Assembly: GCF_011742925.1 (NCBI RefSeq)
Contig: NZ_WAEL01000001.1
Coordinates: forward strand, 124,001-188,000
DNA from: Fibrivirga algicola
GTDB lineage: Bacteria > Bacteroidota > Bacteroidia > Cytophagales > Spirosomataceae
Length of the DNA stretch: 64,000 bases
Reading direction: 5' to 3'
A program made the translations under genes and the position numbers. Under the pieces are notes generated by a model. The model searched no databases. It was not told the DNA's origin and saw only the letters and a list, made by a program, of their open reading frames with translations. Shown in pieces: positions 53,916 through 61,788 of this stretch (position 1 is the first letter of the stretch; each line of letters starts with the position of its first letter).

Positions 53916-55379
53916 ATGAGCTACAGATACATCAAACATTGCCTGTGCCTACTAGCGTTGTTGTCGCCACTCTCGCTTGCAGCGCAACAAAAGACGAACG
54001 TACCTGACCAACCGCGCGTGCTGGTGCTGACCGACATTGAAGCCGACCCCGACGACTCACAATCGTTGATTCGCTTTCTGACCTACGCCAACCAGTGGTC
54101 GATAGAGGGCCTGATAGCCACCACATCAATCCACCAAAAAACGCGGGTAGCGCCCGAAACCGTCCGGGCAATTGTGGCGGCGTATGGTGTCGTTCAGCCC
54201 AATCTGCTGAAACACGAACCCGGTTTTCCAACAGCCCAATCGCTCATGGGCCTGATCAAAAAAGGGCTGCCTGTATACGGAATGGGCGGCGTAGGAGAAG
54301 GCCACGATTCAGAAGGGTCCGACTGGATTATCAGGGTGCTGGAAAAACCCGACGAGCGCCCCTTGTGGGTGTCGGTTTGGGGCGGGCCGAACACGCTGGC
54401 GCAGGCGCTCTGGAAACTAAAAAAGACACGTACCCCCGAGCAGGCCAGGAGGCTATACCGCAAACTGCGGGTTTATACCATCTCTGATCAGGACGATTCG
54501 GGCCCCTGGATCCGGAAAACATTTCCGGATGTCTTCTTTGTCGTTAGTCCCGGCTATGGTTACGACCAGGCTACCTGGCGCGGCATCAATACCACCGATG
54601 CGGGTACGCATGCCGAGGTGATCAGTAACGCGTGGCTGGCTACCCATATTCAGCAGGGGCATGGCCCTATGGGTGCGCTGTACCCCGATGTAGCCTACGG
54701 CATGGAGGGCGACACGCCCGCTTTCCTGGGTCTGGTGCCTAACGGCCTGAACGTACCTGAACACCCGGATTATGGTGGTTGGGGCGGACGCTATACGCTG
54801 TACCAACCCACCACGCTGCCGCCTCGCGGTCGGTTTGCCCGTCCCGATTTTCCGGTCGATGAGCCAGAAACGCGCCCCATCTGGACCAACGCTGCCGATT
54901 CGGTATTCAGCGATGCGCTACCCCGAAAATCATACATGGAAGCTGGTGATTTGCCCGGCGCAAAAAGTGTCATGGCAACAATCTGGCGCTGGCGCACCGA
55001 TTTTCAGAACGATTTTGCCGCCCGTATGGACTGGTGCACCCGGTCGTATGCCAACGCCAACCATCCGCCCCGCCCCGCTCTGGTCCATCCCGACCACCTC
55101 ACGGTTCGTTCGGGTGAGCTGTTTCATTTAAACGCGGCCGGTACTACCGACCCTGATGGCGATTCGATGAGTTATCTTTGGTTTCAGTATCCTGAGGCAG
55201 GTACGTACCCAGGGCGCATCAGCTTTCGGCCTTACGCGGCGAACCTGTATGACCTACCCGTAACGGCACCCGTGGTAACACAGCCGCAGACCATTCATTT
55301 CATCCTAAAAGTAACCGACAAAGGCACCCCCGCCCTGACCCGCTACAGACGGGTCATCGTGCAGGTAATGCCCAAATAA
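53916..55379 (+). CDS. Sde182-like protein with nucleoside-hydrolase-like domain (DUF1593), first copy
   Basis: 487 residues: signal peptide (about 1-24, ending LSLAAQQ), then a nucleoside-hydrolase-like domain (about 33-320) with RVLVLTDIEADPDDSQSLIR, an Asp cluster at the place where true nucleoside hydrolases bind Ca2+, and GYGYDQATWRGIN; a C-terminal beta-sandwich (about 390-487, RPALVHPDHLTVRSGELFHL) as in the cellulose-binding protein Sde182. Enzyme activity is not established for the family. It is 21 bp ahead of its paralogue. Confidence 0.88.
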   Translation: MSYRYIKHCLCLLALLSPLSLAAQQKTNVPDQPRVLVLTDIEADPDDSQSLIRFLTYANQWSIEGLIATTSIHQKTRVAPETVRAIVAAYGVVQPNLLKHEPGFPTAQSLMGLIKKGLPVYGMGGVGEGHDSEGSDWIIRVLEKPDERPLWVSVWGGPNTLAQALWKLKKTRTPEQARRLYRKLRVYTISDQDDSGPWIRKTFPDVFFVVSPGYGYDQATWRGINTTDAGTHAEVISNAWLATHIQQGHGPMGALYPDVAYGMEGDTPAFLGLVPNGLNVPEHPDYGGWGGRYTLYQPTTLPPRGRFARPDFPVDEPETRPIWTNAADSVFSDALPRKSYMEAGDLPGAKSVMATIWRWRTDFQNDFAARMDWCTRSYANANHPPRPALVHPDHLTVRSGELFHLNAAGTTDPDGDSMSYLWFQYPEAGTYPGRISFRPYAANLYDLPVTAPVVTQPQTIHFILKVTDKGTPALTRYRRVIVQVMPK

Positions 55380-55400
55380 GCTCTGTTTCCGCCTATATCT

Positions 55401-56906
55401 ATGAAATTACTTTTGACATTGATATGCCTGCTTGCGCTGCTGGATCAGTCTGGGGTTGCTCAGAAAAAAGGGAGCCCTGCCAAAGCCCGCACCATCGTAA
55501 CAACCGATGGTGAAGTCGACGATGTCGATACATTTATCCGTATGCTCCTCTACAGCAACGAATTTACACTCGTTGGCCTCGTTTACAGCAGTTCGCAGTG
55601 GCATTACAAGGGTGACGGAAAGGGCACGAAGTTTACCTCCGAAATGGCCAACACAGCCGAGCGCTACGGCGAACGAACCGACCTGCGCTGGCCCGGCACC
55701 ACCTGGATGGACACGTATATCGATAAGTACGCTCAGGTTTACCCAAACCTCATAAAGCACGCCAGCGGCTACCCCACACCAACGTACCTGAAAAGTCTGG
55801 TGCGGGTAGGTAACATCGATTTTGAAGGCGAGATGAGTCAGGATACCGAAGGCTCTGATTTTATCAAAAACGTCCTGCTCGATAACGACCCCAGCCCGGT
55901 TTATCTGCAAATATGGGGGGGCACCAACACCGTAGCGCGGGCCCTGAAGTCTATTGAAGACCAGTATAAACACACGCCACAGTGGGCTGCCATCCAGAAA
56001 AAAGTAGCCGACAAAGCCGTTATCTACGCCGTACTCGACCAGGACGCTACATACCGGAAATACGTTGCCCCGAACTGGCCGAAGATCAGGGTGCTGTATA
56101 ATTCCGATCAGTTCTGGAGTTTCGCGTACCTGTGGCCCCGCGTGGTGCCAACCGAATTGCAGACGTACCTAAAAGGAGACTGGTTTGCTAAGTACATTAA
56201 GTTTGGGCATGGTCCGTTACTGTCGTCGTATTACCTCTGGGGCGATGGACAGCAACTGGCCGGCGACCCCGAACACACGCATGGCGACCCGGCCGAGGCT
56301 AAAAAGTACAACCTGAGCCAGTATGATTTTATCTCGGAAGGCGATTCCCCCGCCTACTTTTACCTGATCGACGTGGGCCTGCGGAGTCTGGAAAACGTGT
56401 CGTATGGCGGCTGGGGCGGGCGCATGGTGCAGTCGAAAGCGAACCCGTACCGCTGGGAAGATGGCAAAACCGTAACCGATTATGACCCGTATACCAAAAA
56501 ACAGGACGCCGCATATCCCCAGACACGCTGGATACCGGTCTTGCAGAACGACTTTGCCGCCCGCGCCGACTGGTGTGTCAAGTCCTACAGAGAAGCCAAC
56601 CATGCGCCGGTGGTGAAGCTCAACCACGCGCGCGACCTGCGGGTAAAAGCAGGCCAGACCATCACGCTCAGTGGCTCGGCTACCGACCCCGACAACGACA
56701 AACTGACGTATCGGTGGTGGCCATATACAGAAGCAGGCACGTACCCGGCAGCGGTAGTTATCAGTCAACCCAATCAGCCGAAGGCCTCGCTTACCATACC
56801 CGCCGACGCAACTAGCGGCCAAACCATGCACCTGATTCTGGAAGTAACCGATGCCGGAACCCCCTCACTAACGCGTTACCAGCGTGTAATTGCGACGGTC
56901 TACTAG
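55401..56906 (+). CDS. Sde182-like protein (DUF1593), second copy
   Basis: 501 residues with signal peptide (MKLLLTLICLLALLDQSGVA). Same order as its neighbour: TIVTTDGEVDDVDTFIRMLL at about 31-50, EGSDFIKNVLLDNDP, ISEGDSPAYFYLIDVGLRS and NDFAARADWCVKSY, then a C-terminal beta-sandwich with KAGQTITLSGSATDPDNDKL. The acidic loop reads DGEVDDVD rather than DIEADPDD, so the two copies differ in their likely metal site. Tandem paralogues in one unit; probable role in carbohydrate or nucleoside handling outside the inner membrane. Confidence 0.88.
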   Translation: MKLLLTLICLLALLDQSGVAQKKGSPAKARTIVTTDGEVDDVDTFIRMLLYSNEFTLVGLVYSSSQWHYKGDGKGTKFTSEMANTAERYGERTDLRWPGTTWMDTYIDKYAQVYPNLIKHASGYPTPTYLKSLVRVGNIDFEGEMSQDTEGSDFIKNVLLDNDPSPVYLQIWGGTNTVARALKSIEDQYKHTPQWAAIQKKVADKAVIYAVLDQDATYRKYVAPNWPKIRVLYNSDQFWSFAYLWPRVVPTELQTYLKGDWFAKYIKFGHGPLLSSYYLWGDGQQLAGDPEHTHGDPAEAKKYNLSQYDFISEGDSPAYFYLIDVGLRSLENVSYGGWGGRMVQSKANPYRWEDGKTVTDYDPYTKKQDAAYPQTRWIPVLQNDFAARADWCVKSYREANHAPVVKLNHARDLRVKAGQTITLSGSATDPDNDKLTYRWWPYTEAGTYPAAVVISQPNQPKASLTIPADATSGQTMHLILEVTDAGTPSLTRYQRVIATVY

Positions 56907-57011
56907 ACCTGCGGGCACTGGTTGTGGCTGTTTGGTTTGGCATAACCACCGGTAAGCGATAAGTTTATCGGATTGTGCGCTAAGCCGGGTTCAGTAAATG
57001 CAACAGTACTA

Positions 57012-58127
57012 ATGACCTATTTCAAGCAATTAGATGCCGTCAGAGGTGTTGCTGTTTTACTGGTTATCGCCAGCCACTGGTTTGGTGCGCTGGCGGTAGT
57101 GCAACGGCTGGGACTGGGCGCTGTCGGGCTTGATACGTTTTTTGTGCTGAGTGGATTCCTGATTACCCGCATACTGCTGCAGCAGAAAGAGAAAATGGCT
57201 GTCAGCGGTTTACAGGCGGCTGCTATCCTGAGAAGCTTCTACATCCGCCGGGCACTACGAATTTTTCCGGCCTACTACCTGACTATTCTATTGCTGCTGG
57301 CCCTTGGCGATAACACCAACACCAGTATCCGCTCGTCGTTCTGGTATTTCGCCACCTATACCGCTAACTTTTATTTTTATGCCAGGCAGGGCTGGGACGG
57401 TATGCTCTCTCATTTATGGTCGCTGGCTGTTGAAGAGCAATTCTATCTGATCTGGCCCTGGTTGATGCTGTACGTAGGCAGACGCTATACCCTGCGTGTC
57501 ATTCTGCTTTTCATTGGCCTGGGGGTCGTCAGTCAGTTTATGCTGCGGCAATACCCCCTGTATGACCTGCTGACGGTCACCTGCTTCGACTGTTTCGGGT
57601 TGGGCGCGCTACTGGCGTGGGTAACCCTGTCCAGGCCCGAGTTGATGCCGAATTTCTACAAGTGGCTCACGCTTGCTGCTATTGGCTGCCTGCTTATATA
57701 CGGTGTGTTCATAGCTGCTAATACATCGGTGGCCATACCAAGGCGAACCTGTATTGCGGTGCTAGCATTGTGGTTGATTACGTACAGCACGCAACAAGTG
57801 GGGCCGACCAGAACGGCACTAGGGTTATTGTTAACGAACCCGGTGTTACAGTTCACTGGCCGAATCAGCTACGGACTATACATCTACCATAACTTTATAC
57901 CGCGATTACTACGGTCGAACGTTGTCGAGTCGGCCATTCATTCACACCTGCCCGCCCGAATGGTGTCATACAGACCGGTGCTCTTACTGGCTGAAAGCGC
58001 CATTGTTTTACTAATTACAGCCTGGGGGTCGTACCAGCTGATTGAGTTACCATTCTTACGATTAAAAAAATACGCTGATTACGGCAGCGTTCCGGTCATT
58101 GTGCCACAGCCTGCGGGGCACAGGTAG
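57012..58127 (+). CDS. Acyltransferase family 3 (OafA/YrhL-like) membrane protein
   Basis: 371 residues from the ATG at 57012 (MTYFKQLDAVRGVAVLLVIASH); the frame opens at 56973 but the shorter start gives the standard beginning. About ten hydrophobic spans; FFVLSGFLITRILLQQ, FYIRRALRIFPAYYL and HLWSLAVEEQFYLIWP are diagnostic of Acyl_transf_3. It places acyl groups on envelope or extracellular glycans; the acceptor is unknown. It follows the DUF1593 pair after 105 bp. Confidence 0.93.
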   Translation: MTYFKQLDAVRGVAVLLVIASHWFGALAVVQRLGLGAVGLDTFFVLSGFLITRILLQQKEKMAVSGLQAAAILRSFYIRRALRIFPAYYLTILLLLALGDNTNTSIRSSFWYFATYTANFYFYARQGWDGMLSHLWSLAVEEQFYLIWPWLMLYVGRRYTLRVILLFIGLGVVSQFMLRQYPLYDLLTVTCFDCFGLGALLAWVTLSRPELMPNFYKWLTLAAIGCLLIYGVFIAANTSVAIPRRTCIAVLALWLITYSTQQVGPTRTALGLLLTNPVLQFTGRISYGLYIYHNFIPRLLRSNVVESAIHSHLPARMVSYRPVLLLAESAIVLLITAWGSYQLIELPFLRLKKYADYGSVPVIVPQPAGHR

Positions 58128-58311
58128 CCGGGCCAATCCTTAAAAAGGGTTGGTTCTTCGGGTGGTACAGCTTGCCGTAGATCGCTTCACGGCGGCCACA
58201 ACGGCACTGTCAGTACGAAAGGTCCAGTCCAGCGTTTTGTAGGTCGTGGTCTTATCGCTACCGTTATGGTAGAAAACTATGGCTTTCTACTCGCGCTGCA
58301 AGGCCGGTTTG

Positions 58312-58902
58312 TTAATGAACCGTTTCGGCCAATTCCTGAATCTGAACGTTATCGGGATACCAGCGCAACAGCTTGCTACTCCGGTCGCGGGCCGCCTGCC
58401 CATTTCCCTGCCACAGATTAAGGTACGTAAGCAGCATAGTAGCCTCGGTATGCTGGTTATCGTGGCGTAGGTAATCGTTGAGTACCGTCTCGTCCCTATC
58501 AGGTTTGCTTATTTCGAATAGCATCCGTCCGTAATCCAGCTTAATTACATGGATGTCCGGATACAGGGCTATTGCTTTCTGAAATACAGCATCAGCCCGT
58601 TAATTTTCTTTCATCCAATAAAGAACCTGAGCGTGAAGACGTAATGCATTCACCTCGTTCTTGGTCGACGTGAATCGGGAGAGAAGCCGATCGGCTTCGG
58701 CAAAGTTTTTTTTGTAAGCAATAGACCGGGCGAATGCCAGCATGTCAACCGGAAAGGGTGTTTGCCAAAAAGCCGTATGGACGAATGAGAAAATAAGAAA
58801 AATAAATAAAGATTTTACAATATGTAGCCAAATTATTTGATCAATACTACTTGTTGTCGAAATAGGATTAACGAGTAGGAACATGAACTTGATTTGAGGC
58901 AT
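58312..58902 (-). pseudogene. TPR-containing protein gene broken by an in-frame TAA
   Basis: From the ATG at 58902 the frame runs to TAA at 58602-58600 (codon 101) and is open in the same frame on to 58312. Both parts are TPR-like: FARSIAYKKNFAEADRLLSR and LRLHAQVLYWMKEN before the stop, RADAVFQKAIALYPDIHVIK and YLNLWQGNGQAARDRSSKLL after it. The arrangement recalls the N-terminal part of YaiO-type outer-membrane proteins, without the barrel. The adjoining 58128-58311 has a minus-strand stretch reading IVFYHNGSDKTTTYKTLDW, perhaps more of the decayed gene. Confidence 0.7.
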
Positions 58903-58915
58903 CGCACCAACAAAA

Positions 58916-58945
58916 AAGGCGAGTCAGCTGCTGCTGACTCGCCTT
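58916..58945 (-). terminator. Terminator of pyk
   Basis: AAGGCGAGTCAGC (58916-58928) and GCTGACTCGCCTT (58933-58945) pair exactly around a 4-nt loop, followed on the minus strand by TTTTT. It lies 23 bp after the pyk stop. Confidence 0.9.
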
Positions 58946-58967
58946 CTATACAGTATAACGCTGTAAA

Positions 58968-60407
58968 TTAATCCACTACGCTAAGCTTAACCGTGTTGGT
59001 TTTTCGCTGTTGCGACAGTGGCATGCTCAGCGTATTCACAAAAATATCACCCGATTCCAGCGAACCACGGGCAATCAGTGTCTGCTTGATGGCTTCAACC
59101 GTTTGGTCAACCGTGATCTGCGTATCAGGCTCGAACGGAATTACCTGAACGCCCCAGTACAAGCCCAGTACGTTGCGAAGGCGAGCATCGGGCGAGAATA
59201 CATAGATCGACGCTTTGGGGCGGTGGTGCGACAGACGAACGGCTGTATAGCCTGAGGTCGTAATACCGATTACCGCTTTGGCATTGGTATCACGGGCTAG
59301 GCGGCAGGCGCTCATCACAACGTTGTCGTTCAGCACGTTCTCGCTTGGGTGATCATTCACCTGCGCGTGGTGCCGGTAGTAAATCTTGTCGGTGTTGGCT
59401 TCTACGTTGCGGATCGTAGCCGACATGTTTTCAACCGCCAGAATAGGGTAGCTACCCGACGCCGTTTCGGCCGAGAGCATCACGGCATCAGCACCGTCCA
59501 TTACTGAGTTGGCTACATCGTTGATTTCAGCGCGGGTTGGGCGAGGTGCGTCGATCATACTTTCGAGCATCTGCGTAGCCACAATTACCGGTTTGGCGGC
59601 GCGGTTACACTTCTCGACCAGCATTTTCTGAATCATCGGTACTTCTTCAGCGGGTAGTTCAACGCCAAGGTCACCGCGGGCCACCATGATCGCGTCGGTT
59701 GCTTCAATAATGGCGTCGATGTTAACGATGGCTTCGGGTTTTTCGATCTTCGCTACTACACGGGCTAGTTTACCTTTTGAGGCGATATAGTCTTTAATTT
59801 CCAGAATTTCCTGCGCTTCCCGTACAAACGAGAGGGCAATCCATTCCACGTCATGTTCTAAACCAAAGTCGAGGTCAGCCCAGTCTTTATCGGTAACCGA
59901 TGGCATCGACACTTTCGTGTTGGGCAGGTTGACGCCTTTTTTCGACTTCATCGGGCCGCCGTAAACCACTTCGGTAACCACGTCGGTGCCGTCGACACCA
60001 ACTACTTTTACTTCCAGTTTGCCATCGTCGAGCAGGATACGCTCACCAGGGCGAACATCGCGGTACATGCCTTTGTAGGGAGTGCTTACGCGGTTAGCCG
60101 TTCCGATCATTTCTTCGTTGGTGAACACGAGCTGCTGACCGGCAATGATCTGAACCCCGTTTTTAGGGTCTTCAACGGCCCCAATCCGAATTTTGGGTCC
60201 TTGCAGATCCTGGAGGATACACAGGTTCATGTTGTATTCAGCGTTGATTTCGCGGATGAGATTCAGGCGTTGAAGGTGATCTTCGTGCGTACCGTGTGAA
60301 AAATTTAGCCGGAACACGTTGACACCCGCGTGGGCCAATGCCAGTAACTGTTCTTTGGTTTCTGAGGCAGGGCCAACGGTGGCAACAATCTTGGTTCTTT
60401 TGAACAT
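58968..60407 (-). CDS. pyk: Pyruvate kinase
   Basis: 479 residues. PK converts phosphoenolpyruvate and ADP to pyruvate and ATP in glycolysis. Family marks: TKIVATVGPASETKEQL at residues 5-21, VFRLNFSHGTHEDH near 33-46, LQDLQGPKIRIG near 67-78, the active-site KIEKPEAIVNIDAI near 220-233, MVARGDLGVELP near 242-253 and MLSAETASGSYP near 306-317. The C-terminal regulatory domain ends NTVKLSVVD. A TATTTTTG box lies 41 bp upstream and a clear terminator follows. Confidence 0.97.
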   Translation of the reverse strand: MFKRTKIVATVGPASETKEQLLALAHAGVNVFRLNFSHGTHEDHLQRLNLIREINAEYNMNLCILQDLQGPKIRIGAVEDPKNGVQIIAGQQLVFTNEEMIGTANRVSTPYKGMYRDVRPGERILLDDGKLEVKVVGVDGTDVVTEVVYGGPMKSKKGVNLPNTKVSMPSVTDKDWADLDFGLEHDVEWIALSFVREAQEILEIKDYIASKGKLARVVAKIEKPEAIVNIDAIIEATDAIMVARGDLGVELPAEEVPMIQKMLVEKCNRAAKPVIVATQMLESMIDAPRPTRAEINDVANSVMDGADAVMLSAETASGSYPILAVENMSATIRNVEANTDKIYYRHHAQVNDHPSENVLNDNVVMSACRLARDTNAKAVIGITTSGYTAVRLSHHRPKASIYVFSPDARLRNVLGLYWGVQVIPFEPDTQITVDQTVEAIKQTLIARGSLESGDIFVNTLSMPLSQQRKTNTVKLSVVD

Positions 60408-60447
60408 GGGGTAACTGAAGAATAACTGAAGCAGGAGGTATCGGGTG

Positions 60448-60455
60448 CAAAAATA
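60448..60455 (-). promoter_or_regulatory. Candidate -7 box (TATTTTTG) for pyk
   Basis: TATTTTTG on the minus strand fits TAnnTTTG and lies 41 bp before the pyk ATG. The -33 region would fall inside the adjoining hairpin. Confidence 0.45.
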
Positions 60456-60460
60456 GGATA

Positions 60461-60557
60461 GTTTGTGGTTTGTTGTCTGTGGTTTGTGGTTGCGTTGCTA
60501 TATAACGTACCTGAGTTGAGTAGCGCAACTACAAACCACAGACAACAAACTACAAAC
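60461..60557. repeat. Long hairpin with GTTGCG core between pyk and rpmH
   Basis: Left arm 60461-60499 and right arm 60522-60557 pair over about 34 bp with few mismatches. The arm is built from GTTTGTGGTTTG and TTGTCTGTGG words; the core is GTTGCGTTGCT against AGTAGCGCAAC. The loop carries AACGTACCTG (60504-60513), the iterated 10-mer. It sits exactly between two divergent promoters. Confidence 0.88.
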
Positions 60558-60560
60558 TTC

Positions 60561-60591
60561 TTTGTCGTTACAAATGATTCTGTTAATTTTG
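60561..60591 (+). promoter_or_regulatory. Promoter TTTG-N19-TAATTTTG of rpmH
   Basis: TTTG at 60561-60564, a 19-bp spacer, then TAATTTTG at 60584-60591: a full match to the Bacteroidota -33/-7 consensus. It predicts a leader of about 40 nt before the rpmH ATG at 60634. Confidence 0.8.
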
Positions 60592-60633
60592 CGGACTCAA
60601 TTCAGGAACAGGCATTTTAGTCACAAGTATACA

Positions 60634-60801
60634 ATGAAAAGAACCTACCAACCGTCGAACCGCAAGCGTCGGAACAAACACGGATTCCGTGAGCGGATGT
60701 CAACGCCTAACGGGCAGAATGTAATTGCTCGTCGCCGGGCCAAAGGTCGTTGGAAACTGACCGTTTCTGACGAGAAAAAAGGCGTTCGGTTTAAACTGTA
60801 A
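60634..60801 (+). CDS. rpmH: 50S ribosomal protein L34
   Basis: 55 residues from the ATG at 60634. [20 protein letters not shown] at residues 2-21 and [18 protein letters not shown] near 30-47 are the L34 hallmarks. The longer frame beginning at 60562 includes the promoter and is not coding. It has its own promoter and terminator, so it is a single-gene unit, separated from rnpA by 430 bp. Confidence 0.97.
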   Translation: MKRTYQPSNRKRRNKHGFRERMSTPNGQNVIARRRAKGRWKLTVSDEKKGVRFKL

Positions 60802-60823
60802 TGCCTGACTCTTATCCCGTCAT

Positions 60824-60859
60824 TAAAAAAGCCGCACTGATCATCAGTAGCGGCTTTTT
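60824..60859 (+). terminator. Terminator of rpmH
   Basis: AAAAAGCCGC...ACTGA pairs with TCAGT..GCGGCTTTTT, with one unpaired A, and a 3-nt loop; it begins 23 bp after the rpmH stop. Confidence 0.88.
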
Positions 60860-61213
60860 CGCTATATATAGTACTATTTTGGTGGTAAAAGCCAGCTAAA
60901 TCTAGAATTAAGTCTTACCTCAAATAGAATATCATTTCTAGCGCCAGTTAGCTTCTCTCTAGTCTGCGCATCCTAAGCGTACCCATAAGTAGTTGACGTA
61001 TCTTGTGCGTAAGTGAGTTGAGTGAGAAAGATAAGCAGGATGCAGCGTACTGTTTTTGATATTAAGCCACGTTTTTTCTCCTGTGCTTAATTAAATAAAG
61101 CTCAATGATGTACGTGATATTGTTCAATGAATGGTTAGCCTACGGGATACCATACATCGACATTGCTCTCCACCAATCGAACCACGGAAAGGAGGGGGAT
61201 GCCTTTGGTGTGT
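60860..61213. other. Intergenic region between rpmH terminator and rnpA promoter
   Basis: About 350 bp, more AT-rich than its surroundings, without a convincing gene. It breaks the usual tight rpmH-rnpA arrangement. No strong hairpin and no RNA family was recognised. Confidence 0.4.
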
Positions 61214-61221
61214 TAAATTTG
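61214..61221 (+). promoter_or_regulatory. Candidate -7 box (TAAATTTG) of rnpA
   Basis: TAAATTTG ends 10 bp before the rnpA ATG at 61232, giving a leader of only a few nucleotides. No -33 TTG at 17-23 bp. Confidence 0.45.
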
Positions 61222-61231
61222 TAGACTACGT

Positions 61232-61717
61232 ATGCGCCACTTCTTTCCCAAATCGGAACACCTGACCAGCCAGAAGGTCATCGACCAGCTTTTCCATCGC
61301 GATAAGCCAGGAACGCCTCCCGCTGAAAAACCAGCTGGCGCGGCACCACTGACGTTTTATCATTATCCGTTCCGGGTGCTGTACTTCCGGCAAGGACTTA
61401 GCAACGTACCCGAAACGGAACAGGCTGAGCCAAGTACGGTTAGCGTTGCCGAATCTGGTGCGCTACCTCAGGTGTTGTTCAGCGTGCCGAAACGGGCGTT
61501 TAAGAAAGCGGTTGACCGAAATGCCGTTCGTCGGCGCGTGAAAGAAGCGTACCGGTTGCACAAGCATCGGTTGGTGCAGGGGAGCGAAAAGAGTGTTGAC
61601 AAACAGCCTATTACCGGGCCGGTGGCGCAGATTGTGTTCCTCTATACCGCCAAGACAAAAATTTCGTTTGAAGAGATAGAAAAAGGCATGAAATTAGCCT
61701 TGAAGAAACTAGTTTGA
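61232..61717 (+). CDS. rnpA: Ribonuclease P protein component
   Basis: 161 residues, longer than the usual 110-130 because of about 40 extra residues (about 25-75) between the FPKSEHLTSQKVIDQLF start and the conserved core. The RNR motif AVDRNAVRRRVKEAYRLHK (about residues 92-110) and VLFSVPKRAFKKA are clear. RnpA helps RNase P RNA bind and cut pre-tRNA. A hairpin starts inside its last three codons. Confidence 0.92.
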   Translation: MRHFFPKSEHLTSQKVIDQLFHRDKPGTPPAEKPAGAAPLTFYHYPFRVLYFRQGLSNVPETEQAEPSTVSVAESGALPQVLFSVPKRAFKKAVDRNAVRRRVKEAYRLHKHRLVQGSEKSVDKQPITGPVAQIVFLYTAKTKISFEEIEKGMKLALKKLV

Positions 61718-61767
61718 GGTTGCGCCGCCAACTCGCGCACTGTCAGTCCAACAACGCAACATCAAAC
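61712..61767. repeat. Short hairpin with GTTGCG core at the end of rnpA
   Basis: GTTTGAGGTTGCG (61712-61724) and CGCAACATCAAAC (61755-61767) pair in 12 of 13 positions. The right side continues with CGTCAAACATCAAAC words. The left arm overlaps the rnpA stop codon. Confidence 0.75.
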
Positions 61768-61788
61768 GTCAAACATCAAACTTCCCCT

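Noticed and set aside
60461-61231. Replication origin near rpmH/rnpA
   Set aside because: rpmH-rnpA lies near oriC in many bacteria, but no dnaA gene and no cluster of DnaA boxes was seen.
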